A stretch of DNA of 64,000 bases from Cornus controversa. Lineage: Eukaryota; Streptophyta; Magnoliopsida; Cornales; Cornaceae. The position numbers were made by a program, and so were the translations under genes. Location: assembly GCA_026545225.1 (NCBI GenBank), contig CM048848.1, positions 45,404,806 to 45,468,805 on the forward strand, in the 5' to 3' direction. Under the pieces are notes generated by a model, which searched no databases, had not been told where the DNA came from, and saw nothing but the letters and a program-made list of their open reading frames with translations. This document shows, piece by piece, positions 23,497 to 34,300 of this stretch. Numbering within the stretch: the stretch's first letter is position 1; each line of letters begins with the position of its first letter.

Positions 23497-23612
23497 ATGA
23501 CTAAGGCTAGTTGGCCCCTTTTCGATAGTCAAAAGGCCTATTCGATCTATCTGATGTGGGAGGAGCCCATCTCTTTAATTGATTGATTCCCTTAGAAAGA
23601 ACCAAGAATGAT

Positions 23613-23638
23613 CCCCCACCCCCCCCCCCCCCCCCCCC
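23613..23638. repeat. Poly-C tract (copy A)
   Basis: Five C, one A, then twenty C. The matching place in copy B (about 41155-41175) is a (CA)n run. Such a long C run is error-prone in sequencing, so its exact length is uncertain. Confidence 0.8.
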
Positions 23639-24073
23639 AACACCCACCCATGCACAAACCCGAAAGCAAACAAACACACCCACCCATCCCCAAGGGAGTT
23701 AATTCGGAAAGAACAAAAATATATATATATAACAACTTAACTCCCTTCATATAGTTCACAAATTTATGAAAACAAAAAGACATTTTCTAAAAGAGTGAAA
23801 ACATCTACCAGATGATTGCATAACATGGTTGACCTGATTTTTTTAATTGAATTGAGTATTGATGCTTATGACTATTCCTGCAATTAAAAAACAGAAAATT
23901 CAGTTATATAACAAACATTCAAACTAACTTCCACCAAACGGAGAATGAGCCATGTGTCAAGTCAATCTGACCTTCAGCCACCAATTCTAGGTTCCATACA
24001 GCACATGGATAATAGATTTTTCATTGCAGAAGATCTTCTTCAGTCAATCAAATGTGGCTGTGTGAAGAAATCA

Positions 24074-26747
24074 TCACCAATAGTCCCTACAACTACAGGT
24101 TCCGTCCTTGAACAAATGAAAGCGATTGGCATCTCTAACCAATAATTCTCGTTGCGTAATCTTCGATATGTACTTAGTCACAGTGTGACAATCCCCACAG
24201 ACCCGAAGATTCTTCATCACCTGCAAAGGTGTGCCTGGTTTCGTGTTTAACAATCCAAATGCTATAGCAAGCCTTTCGCTGTGCCCACAAAGCATGTCTC
24301 TCTTCTCATCCTCCTCAACATCATGAAGAACATATTGCAAATCGGCAACATAACCTTCCTTAGCCATTAAACCAGCAAGTATCTCTAATAACTTATTGAC
24401 CTCTTCATGTTGTTCGAAGAAACTATCCCCAGTGCCAAACACATAAACCCTGTTTCGAATCTCCATCCAGCTACATCCAGGGTCTTTTTTCAGTCCTCTA
24501 GCTTTCAAAGATTTTCGTATTATTCTCACTTGATCCCACTTCCCTAATGCTGCATATACATTTGATACTAAAACATAATACCCAGTATCATCCGAATTTA
24601 ATTCAATGATACGTTCAGACACACGTTCTGCAATCTTCAGGTCTCCACTTGCTCGACAAGCACTAAGTAAAGCTCCCCATATACTTGCATCTGGCTTCAA
24701 TGGCATGGAAAGGACAAACTCCTCTGCTTCAGCAAAAAGCCCAGATCGTGATAGAAGATCAACCATACAAGCATAATGTTCAATCTTAGGCACAATGTTG
24801 TAGTCTTTCTTCATCCGGTTAAAGCAAGCCCGACCTTCGTCAACCAGACCTGAATGGCTACATGCAAATATGATGGCAACGAAAGCAATATGATCAGGAA
24901 TAACACCTGCTGCTTCCATCTCCTTGAAAGCTCTCAGAGCTCTCCTTCCTTCACCATACATCCCAAGTGCAAAGATCAACGCAGTCCATGTCACTACATC
25001 TTTTGTTTTCATTTGCTCAAATACTAGGAGCGAGTTCTTCAAACTACCACATTTGGAATACATATCAATCAGTGCATTCCCAATTGGAACATGTGACTGA
25101 AACCCTAACTTGAAATTGCAGCCATGGATCTCCTTCCCTTGACGTTTGGCAGCAAGTAAGGAACACATGGGCAAGGTAACTAACATGGTAGCCACATCTG
25201 GCACCATCCCCTCTGTTCTCATTCTATTGATCATCCTGAATCCTAAATTACTGTCCTCAGAATGAAGACATGCAGCAATAATGGTATTCCATGTCACAAT
25301 ATCACGAGTATTCATGCTCTCAAATATTTTTAGTGCATCCTCCATTTTGCCACATTTAGCATACATATCCACAAGAGCATTTCCCACAACTAAACTTGAA
25401 TCAAGTCCTATTTTTGTTATCTCACAATGGAGCTCCTTCGCATGATTAATGTTTATTAATTGGGTAGACATAGATAGGAGCATCACATAGGCGACGGAAT
25501 CGGGTTTAAAAACTGTTTTCATCATCTTAAAAAGCTTCTTTGCTTCCTCATAACGTCCATTTTGAATATAACCATTAATTAAAGAGTTCCATGACACCAA
25601 ATCTCTGCATTTCATTCTGTCAAAAACTTCCCATGAAGCCAACAAATCACCACACTTTGCATACATACTAATAAGAATATTACTTGCTGTGGTATCACAT
25701 TCATGCCCGCTTCTCATCATGTACTCGTGAACATATTTTCCCAGTTCTAAATCTCCAATGTGACCACAAGCATAGAGAACAGATGTAATTGTTAATAGGT
25801 CTGGTTCAAATTTATCAAGCATATCTAGAAACAACTTGATTGACTCTTGATACAAGCCCGCTTGAGAATACCCACAAATTACAGAGTTCCAAGTGACTGT
25901 CTCTAACTGCCATCTCGTAAAAAATTATCCCACAATCTGCTAATCTATCTAATTTGAAGTACATATAAAGAAGCAGATTACTGATGATGATATCAATCTT
26001 AACACCAATCTTTTCAACCAAGCCATGAACTATCTGACCCTCTTCAACGGCAAACAGACCTCCACTTGCAGGTAAAACACTGGACAAAGTGAAAGAATCT
26101 GGAACCACGCCAGCAGATCTTGAACAATGATAAGTTTCCAAAGCTTCCTCCCAATACCCATTTGAACTGTACCCCGAAATCAGACTATTCCAAGAAACAA
26201 CATCTCTATAAGTCATTTCCTCAAACACACTACGTGCTCTATCCAAATCATTGAATCTTGCGTACATATCGATCAATGCATTGCCAATATACAAATCCGA
26301 GCCAAAACCCATTTCCATCACATGATCATGAACAAGCCTACCCAAATCAACATCCAAAAAGCCCGCGCATGCATTGATAATTGAAGGGAAGGTGTATGTA
26401 TCAGGTCGAAGCCTTAATTTCCGCATTTGATAATAAAAATCCAAAGCCTCGGAGAACAAACCATTATGGGTCAGTGCTCTTATGATTGAGTTCCATTGAA
26501 AAACATTGTTAGTAGGTGAAACTCGGCGAAAAACTGATAAAGAAGCAAGTGGGTCTCTAAATTTGGCGTACTTGCTTATGAGTTTGCCAGAGAAGAAGAC
26601 AGATTGTTCGAGTCCCAATGTGATTATCAGTGAATGAACTTTGTGGAGTTCTCTGGAGTTCGTTGCAGAAGATAAAGCTTTTGAGATTGAAATATATAGT
26701 AGCTCTTGGCTTCGTTGGCCTAGACTTCGAAACTTTGCATCTTTCAT
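24074..26747 (-). pseudogene. DYW-type PPR gene, frameshifted (copy A)
   Basis: This is the duplicate of the intact gene at 41617-44292. It is open from the ATG at 26747 to a stop at 25815 (310 codons, the last ~25 out of frame). It then resumes in another frame from about 25900 to the DYW stop at 24074. The cause is a 2-bp loss at about 25900: copy A reads GTGACTGTCTCTAAC where copy B reads GTGACTGTGTCTCTAAC. All later PPR, E and DYW blocks are still open (593 codons from an internal Met) and nearly identical to copy B. Without correction the product would stop before half of the repeats and lack the editing domain. A sequencing error or recoding cannot be excluded from sequence alone. Confidence 0.85.
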
Positions 26748-27490
26748 GAGACGAGACTGAAGTTTGGCTCAGATTCCTTGCAATTCAGATTCATACAGTT
26801 TACCGTTGGAACCTTGTTTGGTTACGGAGTTCTCTCAACCGTTTTAAAGGAACAAGGTAGTGAAAAGATTTGAAATTATTCCAGCAATTTAGAATTAACC
26901 AAACAAAAATACAGAACAAGATTTCAAGAGAAAAAATTTAAAAGAAAAGTGAAAACAGATATTGTGAAGCAAGGACATTGAAAATTCCTTAAATTTGAGG
27001 CATTATTTACCACTTCAGCGCCAAAACTGTAGTAAAAGAAAGGTGATTTTTTTTTTTTTTTCAAGAGCGATGTTGGTGTCAAAGCTCTAAAAGAGCATTC
27101 ATATTTAACCACTAACAGATAATTACCGTACCAAATTATTAATAATATTGGGGCATTATTTATATATTTTATTTATCAAATCAAAGTTTTGATGAGCTTT
27201 TCTTTTTTCATACTTAAATTTTTATGAGTTTTGCTTGCTATTTATCAAATCGACATTTTGATGAGCTTTTCTTTTTCATAATTAATTTTTTATGAGTTTT
27301 GCTTGCCAATATTTTAATAAACTTATACATAAAAAAGTTATGATACATTAGCCAACAATCGACTACTCACATAAAAGTGAAACTGTGACATTTTCGATGT
27401 CACCGATTACTCTTACTCATATGAAACTGTGACTTCTTCGATGTCAACTGAAAAAAAATTCTCACAAAATCTCTTCGGCTACTTGTCCAA
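26748..27490. other. Upstream region of PPR copy A, with local tandem duplications
   Basis: A ~69-bp block (TTTATCAAATC...GAGTTTTGCTTGC) is present twice in tandem at about 27166-27305. A GAAACTGTGAC...TTCGATGTCA block is doubled at about 27378-27450. Copy B has each once (about 44735-44805 and 44860-44890). No clear TATA box was identified for the minus-strand gene. Confidence 0.6.
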
Positions 27491-27492
27491 AC

Positions 27493-28125
27493 TTAATAAA
27501 TAGGTCTAAATAGCATTACTCGTAATAAGAGGGAAAGATAAAAACAGTACCCCATGCCCAAATCACTTTTTGTGCAATCTGTGGGCTTAAAGGATACAGT
27601 CTTGTTTTTTAGGTCATAATCTACTAAGAAGTTCATCTGTGCCAGGTTACCAAAGACAGCAATCTCATGAGTTGGTGCAAAAAGCAAGGCATGGGACATT
27701 CATTGCAGTTCTTGTGAATGTGTTCTCAAGATTCAACTTCACATCTGCACTAGCAAAATGCAATATTGATACTCCTATCTTTGTCCAAGTAACACAATCT
27801 GGGACCTTTTTGGGGTCATTGACAGGTTTTAAACCTATTGCAAGTCTCATTGCCCATTGTAATGGAAAGGATAGATTTGTTGGTAGACATGTCAATGTTG
27901 CTCCTGTGTCAACCACTATGTTACCCTTCTATTGTCACAAAGTACAAAGTTTTCTTTTTCAAGATTCGTGTAGTAGTAACCACCCCAGCACCTAACACCA
28001 TGCCTTTGCTACCAAAGTTCATTTTGCTAGACTTTGTGGATGTCTTAGGGTTCACCAAGAAATATAAAAATATGCCACCAATCAACGAATTCATCTGCAA
28101 AATGAAGTAAACTCACCGACAAATT
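27493..28125 (-). pseudogene. Aspartic protease (A1, nepenthesin/CDR1-like) 3' fragment (copy A)
   Basis: Minus-strand translation gives, across at least two frame changes: QMNSLIGGIF then MNFGSKGMVLGAGVVTT (the block before the second catalytic site); VDTGATLTCLP (second catalytic Asp motif); and the C-terminal FGNLAQMNFLVDYDLKN followed by VSFKPTDC. The first catalytic DTGS and the propeptide are absent, and the gene is cut at the duplication edge at 28294. An AG acceptor-like TTTTGCAG precedes the QMNS block. Copy A also lacks 13 bp near 27765 that copy B has. Non-functional. Confidence 0.75.
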
Positions 28126-28304
28126 AAATGTTGACACGTACATAGTTGTAGGATTCATTAAAGTAAATACATTTTTACTTATGTGACAAAATATAATTGA
28201 TTGATGACACCATGACATGGTATCACGGATGCAAAAAAAATCTCTCTCACAAACTGACGAGACCAAATCTAGCTAACCTCGTTGAATTCAACAATTTTTT
28301 TTTT

Positions 28305-29275
28305 AAAATCTAGCTTTAAACTTAAATTAATGATTTCACCTCTTGATTATATGCATAAAATGATCAATAAATATTATTATTTATATATAATAATATATTA
28401 TGTTATTATTTTTTGACGTATCTAGGCCATATTTGTGTTCTCGGTATGTGTTCTACCCGATCAGTGCTTCCTACTTTATAGCCATTGAATCACGGATAAA
28501 GGAAAGAGTTACATCTGGTTTTTCTTTTAGCAGGAGTCATGGGATAAAAGGTAAATCAAAGAAAGTTAAAAGTGCTAAGCTGTGAAGCCCAATTATTTTA
28601 GTAAGAGTAATATACTACTATCCTTTATCAACATTTACAATCTATTGCCAAAACCTTGGGCTTGGGAAAATACACTGGGCCATTGGATTAAGTTAGGGGT
28701 GTAAAGGGCTTATGTTTGGTTAGAATGGACTGGGCAGCAGGCTGGTTTCTCCTTCTGGGCTTCAGGAGGTTGGACTGAAAAAATAAACAACACAATTCTT
28801 TTTTGAGTAATGATAGAGAGTCTGAATCAGACTAGATCAAAAAAAGTTTTATACGAGTGAAGTGATGGGTTCCACACATGATATTATGGTGATGACATGT
28901 GCTGAGACCAACCATTCCACTCACATAAAAATAAAATCGAACTAATCTGATCGATCTTTAAATCATTATTATTATTTTTTTTTTATGAATTTGACCAAAA
29001 ATAAGCACAACACCTTTTTTTCGCAATACTCGTAACGTTTGTTTTGAAACTTCGTCACTTTAAATGGTAACTTTTACTACTATAATGGTGAAATTTTACT
29101 AATTTAAACTCACGAATAAAAATGGTCTAATTCAAATATAAAACGTGTTTTTGATTACTATTTAAAACACTGTATAAAAATTGTATTCGACAGAAACAAA
29201 AACGCAAAATACCAACAAATGCCAAATAGGTCCTGTGTATTCCAGTATTAGCCATCGGGAATCAACATGAACAAA
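28305..29275. other. AT-rich spacer at the start of copy B
   Basis: Counterpart of 8148-9118. No gene; the 61-codon frame at 28400-28585 has no recognisable domain. Confidence 0.5.
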
Positions 29276-30240
29276 TCTACTATTATTAAAAGTACAAAGG
29301 AATTTTTTAATTTCAGTACACTATTTTTTTATTTTGAATTAAAAAAAATAAAATTACCCAAGCAAAACCCTTTCTTTTCATTTCTAATTTTTAAATTTAA
29401 AAAAGTAGAACCCTTTCCTTTCTATTTTTAAATTAAAAAAATAAAATTACCCAAGCAAAACCCTTTCCCAAGGAAAACCCTTTCTTTTTATTTCTAAATT
29501 TTTAAAAATAGAATTATAACCCGCAAAACCCTAAACACCTAAAATCACTCTTCCCTTTCCTTATTTATTTATAAATTAAAATCTATCTATACTACTATTA
29601 AAAGTACAAAGTGGTTTTTTAGTTTCAGTACACTATTTTTTTATTTTTAAATTAAAAATATAGTATTACCCAAGAAAAACCATTTCCTTTTTTATTTTGA
29701 AATTAAAAAAATAGAATTACCCAAGCAAAACTCTTTCCCAAGCAAAACCATTTTTTTTTTCTTCTAATTTCTATCTATTCTATACTACTATTAAAAATAT
29801 AAAGGGGTTTTTTAGTTTCAGTACACTATTTTTTTATTTTTAAATTAAAAATATAGAATTATCCAAGCAAAACCCTTTCCTTTTTTATTTTGAAATAAAA
29901 AAATAGAATTACCCAAGCAAAACCCTTTTGTTTTTATTTCTAATTTCTAAATTTAAAAAAGCAAAACCCTTTCCTTTTTTATTTTTAAATTAAAAAAATA
30001 GAATTACCCAAGCAAAACCCTTTCTTTTTATTTCTAAATTTTAAAAAATAGAATTATAACCCACAAAACTCTAAGCACCTAAAATCATTTTTATTTATAA
30101 ATTAAAAAAAAAAAAGAATTACCCAAGCAAAACCCTAAACACCTAAAATCACTATTCCTCTTGGATACGGCTATCCAAAAATAGAATTACGTACCCATAC
30201 AAAACCATTTACCAAGCAAACTCCTTTATTTTTATTTCTA
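29276..30240. repeat. AT-rich tandem array with Helitron-like 5' ends (copy B)
   Basis: Counterpart of 9119-10080, with Helitron-like starts (TCTATACTACTATTAAAA or variants) at 29276, 29586 and 29779 and repeated ATTACCCAAGCAAAACCC. Confidence 0.55.
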
Positions 30241-30254
30241 AATTTATCAAGCTT

Positions 30255-30890
30255 TCCATCGATGCACGTTTTGCGGAGTCCCTTATCCTACAGCACGGAT
30301 ACTCCAAAAAGAGCCCCGTGGCCATATCGGACACCTATCCGATACGGATACGGCTAGGATACAGCAAGTTACGTGTACGATATGGCTAAGAAGTATCCAA
30401 TTTTTTAAAATTATTTTTTGAATATCGAATACGGTTAGGATACAGGGGAGATACGTGAGGATACGTCAGGATACGTTTAGGATACATTTGGGATACGGCT
30501 GTGATACTTTTCGGGACAAGTTTGTAATTTTTTGTTATATAAAATGGGGTTGAGATTGTAATATTAAAATTTTATAGATTAAAAAATAAGGATCACTTTA
30601 TAATAAAACAAAAATATTTTTAAAACCCTCAAGGAAGTGAGTCATTGTAAAGAATATTAGAAAAGATAGTGAATTTTTAGATTTTAACTTCTTATGTTTT
30701 GTATAATTACTTTAACTATATTTATTGAATGGTTGAAGAATAAAAATTAATATTTTATGTATAATATTATATTTTTTTTTATTTAATTATTTGACGTATC
30801 CTTGTCGTGTCCGTATTCTATTTTTTTAAAATTTTTCGTATCGCCGCATCCGTATCGTGTCGTACCCATATTTCGTGTCCGTATCCTTGC
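30255..30890. repeat. GGATACG-rich dispersed repeat (copy B)
   Basis: Counterpart of 10090-10725. It has an extra GGATACATTTGGGATACGG stretch near 30480, so the motif cluster has changed copy number since the duplication. Confidence 0.65.
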
Positions 30891-30908
30891 TTCCTTGCCC
30901 TTATCTTT

Positions 30909-30951
<43 letters not shown>

Positions 30952-31109
30952 CTTCCTTGCCCTTATCTTTAACATGAGAATAATATCCTGCTTCCTTGCC
31001 CTTGTCTTTAACATGAGAAATATATATATTTTGCTTCCTTGTCCTTATTATCTTTAACATATATATTTTGCTTCCTTGCCCTTATCTTTAACCTGAGAAT
31101 ATATATATA
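30885..31109. repeat. Minisatellite GCTTCCTTGCCCTTATCTTTAA with AT tracts (copy B)
   Basis: About five units with an (AT)n tract at about 30911-30949. Copy-number pattern and unit order match copy A. Confidence 0.85.
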
Positions 31110-31289
31110 TCTATATTACATTTAAGCTTGGCCTAATAAGGCCAAAAACGGTGATCCAACGGCCCAGAGTTGTTAAAAAAGTAATCCTGCGGTTCAAAAT
31201 GTCTTTTGCTATCTACGGTCTAAAATCACTTCATCTAACGGTCACGATTGCGAGTGCGCGATAGTGCCGTAGGCACGGGCATACCCTAG
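31110..31289 (+). mobile_element. Small non-autonomous Helitron-like insertion (copy B only)
   Basis: A 180-bp segment inside the (AT)n tract is absent from copy A at 10930-10963. It begins TCTATATTAC, ends CTAG followed by T, and sits between A and T as Helitrons do. The hairpin GTGCC-GTA-GGCAC (31264-31276) ends 9 nt before CTAG (31286-31289). No coding capacity. Helitrons usually insert without target duplication, as seen here. Confidence 0.8.
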
Positions 31290-31628
31290 TATATATATAT
31301 AGCCACTTGGTTTGAACTAGTCAATGATCGATCAAAGTCAACAATACTTTCCTTTTCAACCAAGAAGTGGAGGCTGGTCTCATCAACCACTGGCCTAATT
31401 TCAATTAAATTTTGCTACTGTTCACATCACATGGTCCACCACGCATACTAATTTTGTTGGACCATATATTATATCATCACAAGTTTAAATGAGAATCCTG
31501 CAGTCTTATAGAAAGAAAGATAAGAAAGAAAGAAAAAAAAAAAGAGCATTAACTACCTAATATCAAATATCAAATTCAAGTTAGACAAATCTAGATCAAA
31601 GGGGTTACATAGATATACAGAATGTGGG

Positions 31629-31634
31629 TATAAA
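31629..31634 (+). promoter_or_regulatory. TATA box of GST gene 3
   Basis: GGGTATAAAGG, 35 bp before the ATG at 31670, at the same spacing as in GST gene 1. Confidence 0.45.
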
Positions 31635-31669
31635 GGAGCTGGGTATCACAGTTTGTCCATCAAACCAAA

Positions 31670-32600
31670 ATGGCAGAACTGAAGCTTTTCAGGACATGGT
31701 CAAGTCCGTTTGCCCTGAGGATTGTTTGGGCACTGAAACTTAAGGGCATAGAATATGAAGCCATATTTGAAGATCTTACCAACAAGAGCCCTTTACTTCT
31801 CCAGCTCAATCCTATTCACAAAAAGGTTCCGGTGCTTGTGCATGATGGAAAAACGATTACAGAATCGCTTGTAATTCTTGAATACATCGAGGAGACATGG
31901 CAACAGACTCCCATATTGCCCCAAGATCCTTATGAGAAAGCCATGGCGCGTTTCTGGGCTAAATTCTGTGATGACAAGGTAAATAACCACTGTCTCGTAT
32001 ATGTTTTGATGTCTGGCCCTGAATCAAAAACATCAGTAAATATTTTAATGTCTATATACTTGCATCAAACCATTTTGATTTAAATAACTTTCCAACTTAA
32101 ACTGCTTTCAAATTTCAAAAAGTGACAGAGAGTTTTATTTTAAGCAGTGTCCAACATTTCTAGCTGGCTTACAAAGTTGTTTATTCTGAAAGGCATCATC
32201 TAACCAAACATTTACTATTTCTTCTTCCCTCAAGCTTGCGCCATCAATGCTGCATGTTTTGAAAACTCAAGGGAAAGAGCAAGAGGAAGCTACGCTTGCA
32301 GTAATGGAGAACCTGAAAATCATAGAAGAAGAGCTAAGAGGAAAAAAATTCTTCGGTGGAGAGACTATTGGACTTGTAGACCTTGCATTGGGTTGGATGG
32401 CTAATTTGGTCAGTGTATTTGAAGAGGTAATAGGTCTTAAGTTGCTAGATTCAGAAAAGTTCCCATTGATATTCGCCTGGATGCAAAACTTCTCAGATAT
32501 TCCAGTTATCAAAGAAAACTGGCCACCTCGAGACAAGCTAGTTACCAAGTTCCAACATAGGCGTGAGTATTACCTCGCAGCAGCACCACCACCAAAATGA
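31670..32600 (+). CDS. Tau-class glutathione S-transferase, gene 3, chimeric (copy B)
   Basis: Two exons, 31670-31978 and 32235-32600, phase-0 intron, 224 aa. Motifs: WSSPF (presumed catalytic Ser12), [38 protein letters not shown]; tail AAAPPPK. The 5' flank and exon 1 up to the C of CCATGG (gene-1 specific T at 31944) match gene 1, with about 3 residue differences in exon 1. From 31968 on, exon 1 end, intron, exon 2 and 3' flank match gene 2. A VTKFQ patch near the C-terminus is shared with gene 1, more likely the ancestral state than a second exchange. The gene keeps the intact Ser-Pro-Phe motif and TATAAAGG. AATAAA lies at 32744. The frame is intact and probably functional. Confidence 0.92.
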
Positions 32601-34060
32601 ACCGGTTCACAAAGCCCTGCACGAACCTTCAAAGTTCCTACAATCACATGAATGATAATCATATGAGGTACACCCAATCATAAAGTGATGTTTGTCTAGT
32701 TGTGCCTTCTGTTTGTTTTTTTCTTTCCCAGTAAGTTTTTAATAATAAATGGGTTGTGTTTAACTTGTTTAATAAACGGGTTGGTTGTGACTTTTGTTTT
32801 ATCAGTGAATAAATTGCATGACTCGTATAATTATCAAATCTTATTCAACTACTTAAAGTAAGCAACATATATTGCAATGATAAAATCTTATCCAACTACC
32901 TAAAGTTAGCAACATAAATTGCATCTATTGAATCTAGCATTAAAATTCTTCACCTTAACATTGTGATCTTACATTTTCTAATGAAATTACAAATATTGAT
33001 TCCATGTCTAAAATAGTTTATTTGTTTGCACCTGAAATAATATAGTTATGAGAAGATAAATATTGTGGTGCTGATGAGACAAGTTTAAGCGTCAATATAA
33101 TCATTTCTAGATCCACACTGCCTCTGTGAACATATATGACCTGTTTTGAGAAAAAACCACGACTGATACAATAATATGTACAAGTAGGATGATATCAACA
33201 ATACCAAATCCATGTGCTCAAAGTCCTTCAGCTAAAGCATAAAATAGATAAATCAAATAAAGAGATCATGCAAATATTATTGCTGAAACCTGCTATTATC
33301 AATTTATCTGCAAGATTAGTAAATTTTCAGTGCCTTCAAAACGAAAAATAAATGCAATACTGAAATGACAACAAATCATTAAAACATAGGATATGAATAC
33401 ATCAAGGACATGTCATGTATGCATGTCCGTATATATGGTATTAATGTATATATATAAATGAAGATATATATTTATAAATTTAAAATAATACATGTTGTAT
33501 ACATTATTACTAATATTCGCTTATAAAAGAATTATGAAAATAAGCAGAGAGTTATTCTGTGTGGACACAAACTTCAGACTAAAATAGACATAATATATTC
33601 TCAGTATATTACAATTCTTCTTCTTTTTTCAAGAAATTTTAATATTTGTAACCCTTGTTATAGTTTTCCTAAAAATTACATAATGACATTATATTTAGAA
33701 ATTTTGAAAATTTATACTTTAATGTTTAAGACCTGTTAGAAATGTGTGTCGAAGAATCAAATAAATACTGGATACGTGAAGTATATGATAAGTGCTAGAT
33801 ACGTGTTCGAAATCAAAGATAGAAAAAAACATTTCCAAAATTTTGGATATATTTGGAAAATATTAAACACATATTTGCAAGTATCTGACTGTCAATATCC
33901 GATACAGATACATCCCCTCCTCACAAAATTATCTAAGCTTCTTAGTTGACAATAAGACAGTGGTAGGCAGGTAGAACTTTTCCTGAAAAAGGAAGATAAC
34001 ATAACAAAAAAAATTCCCAACTACTTGGGTTCAACTATATGAATTGTGTTTTCTTAGGAT
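32601..34060. other. Spacer downstream of GST gene 3 (copy B)
   Basis: Collinear with 15120-16490. It retains a segment at about 33870-33930 (containing CCGATACAGATACATCCCC) missing from copy A. No gene seen. Confidence 0.6.
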
Positions 34061-34300
34061 GTATATTCATATTGGTCTTGACAAAAGTTCTACACTGGCA
34101 GTCAAACTACATAACAGAGCCCTCCTCTTTTTTCCAAGTCTGGGACCGGCTGTGTAATAACAAAGCACCGAACATGACACAGGTGGAGTTAAAAGAAAGA
34201 TAACTAGAACATTAATTTGCAGGAGATGAGAAAGAAGAACCTTAAACAAACCTTCCATAGTACAATATTCATGAATAAGTGGTGTATTGTGCACATTCAC
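34061..34300. repeat. Conserved repeat with GAGCCCTCCTCTTTTTTCC core (copy B)
   Basis: Counterpart of 16497-16740. Confidence 0.4.

Larger units (their letters stand above)
8137..28294 (+). repeat. Tandem segmental duplication, copy A (about 20.2 kb)
   Basis: From a poly-T run at 8137 to AACAA at 28290-28294, this segment aligns in order and orientation with 28295-45755. Examples are 8281 with 28436, 9119 with 29276, the GST genes, 16500 with 34064, 22545 with 40018, the PPR genes, and 27500 with 44960. Copy A is longer mainly because it keeps two GST genes and the 2.9 kb between equivalent points. The right edge is directly joined to the start of copy B. Confidence 0.95.

Noticed and set aside
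27639-27995. 118-codon plus-strand frame and 27838-28110
   Set aside because: Antisense to the aspartic-protease fragment, which shows recognisable catalytic-site motifs on the minus strand.
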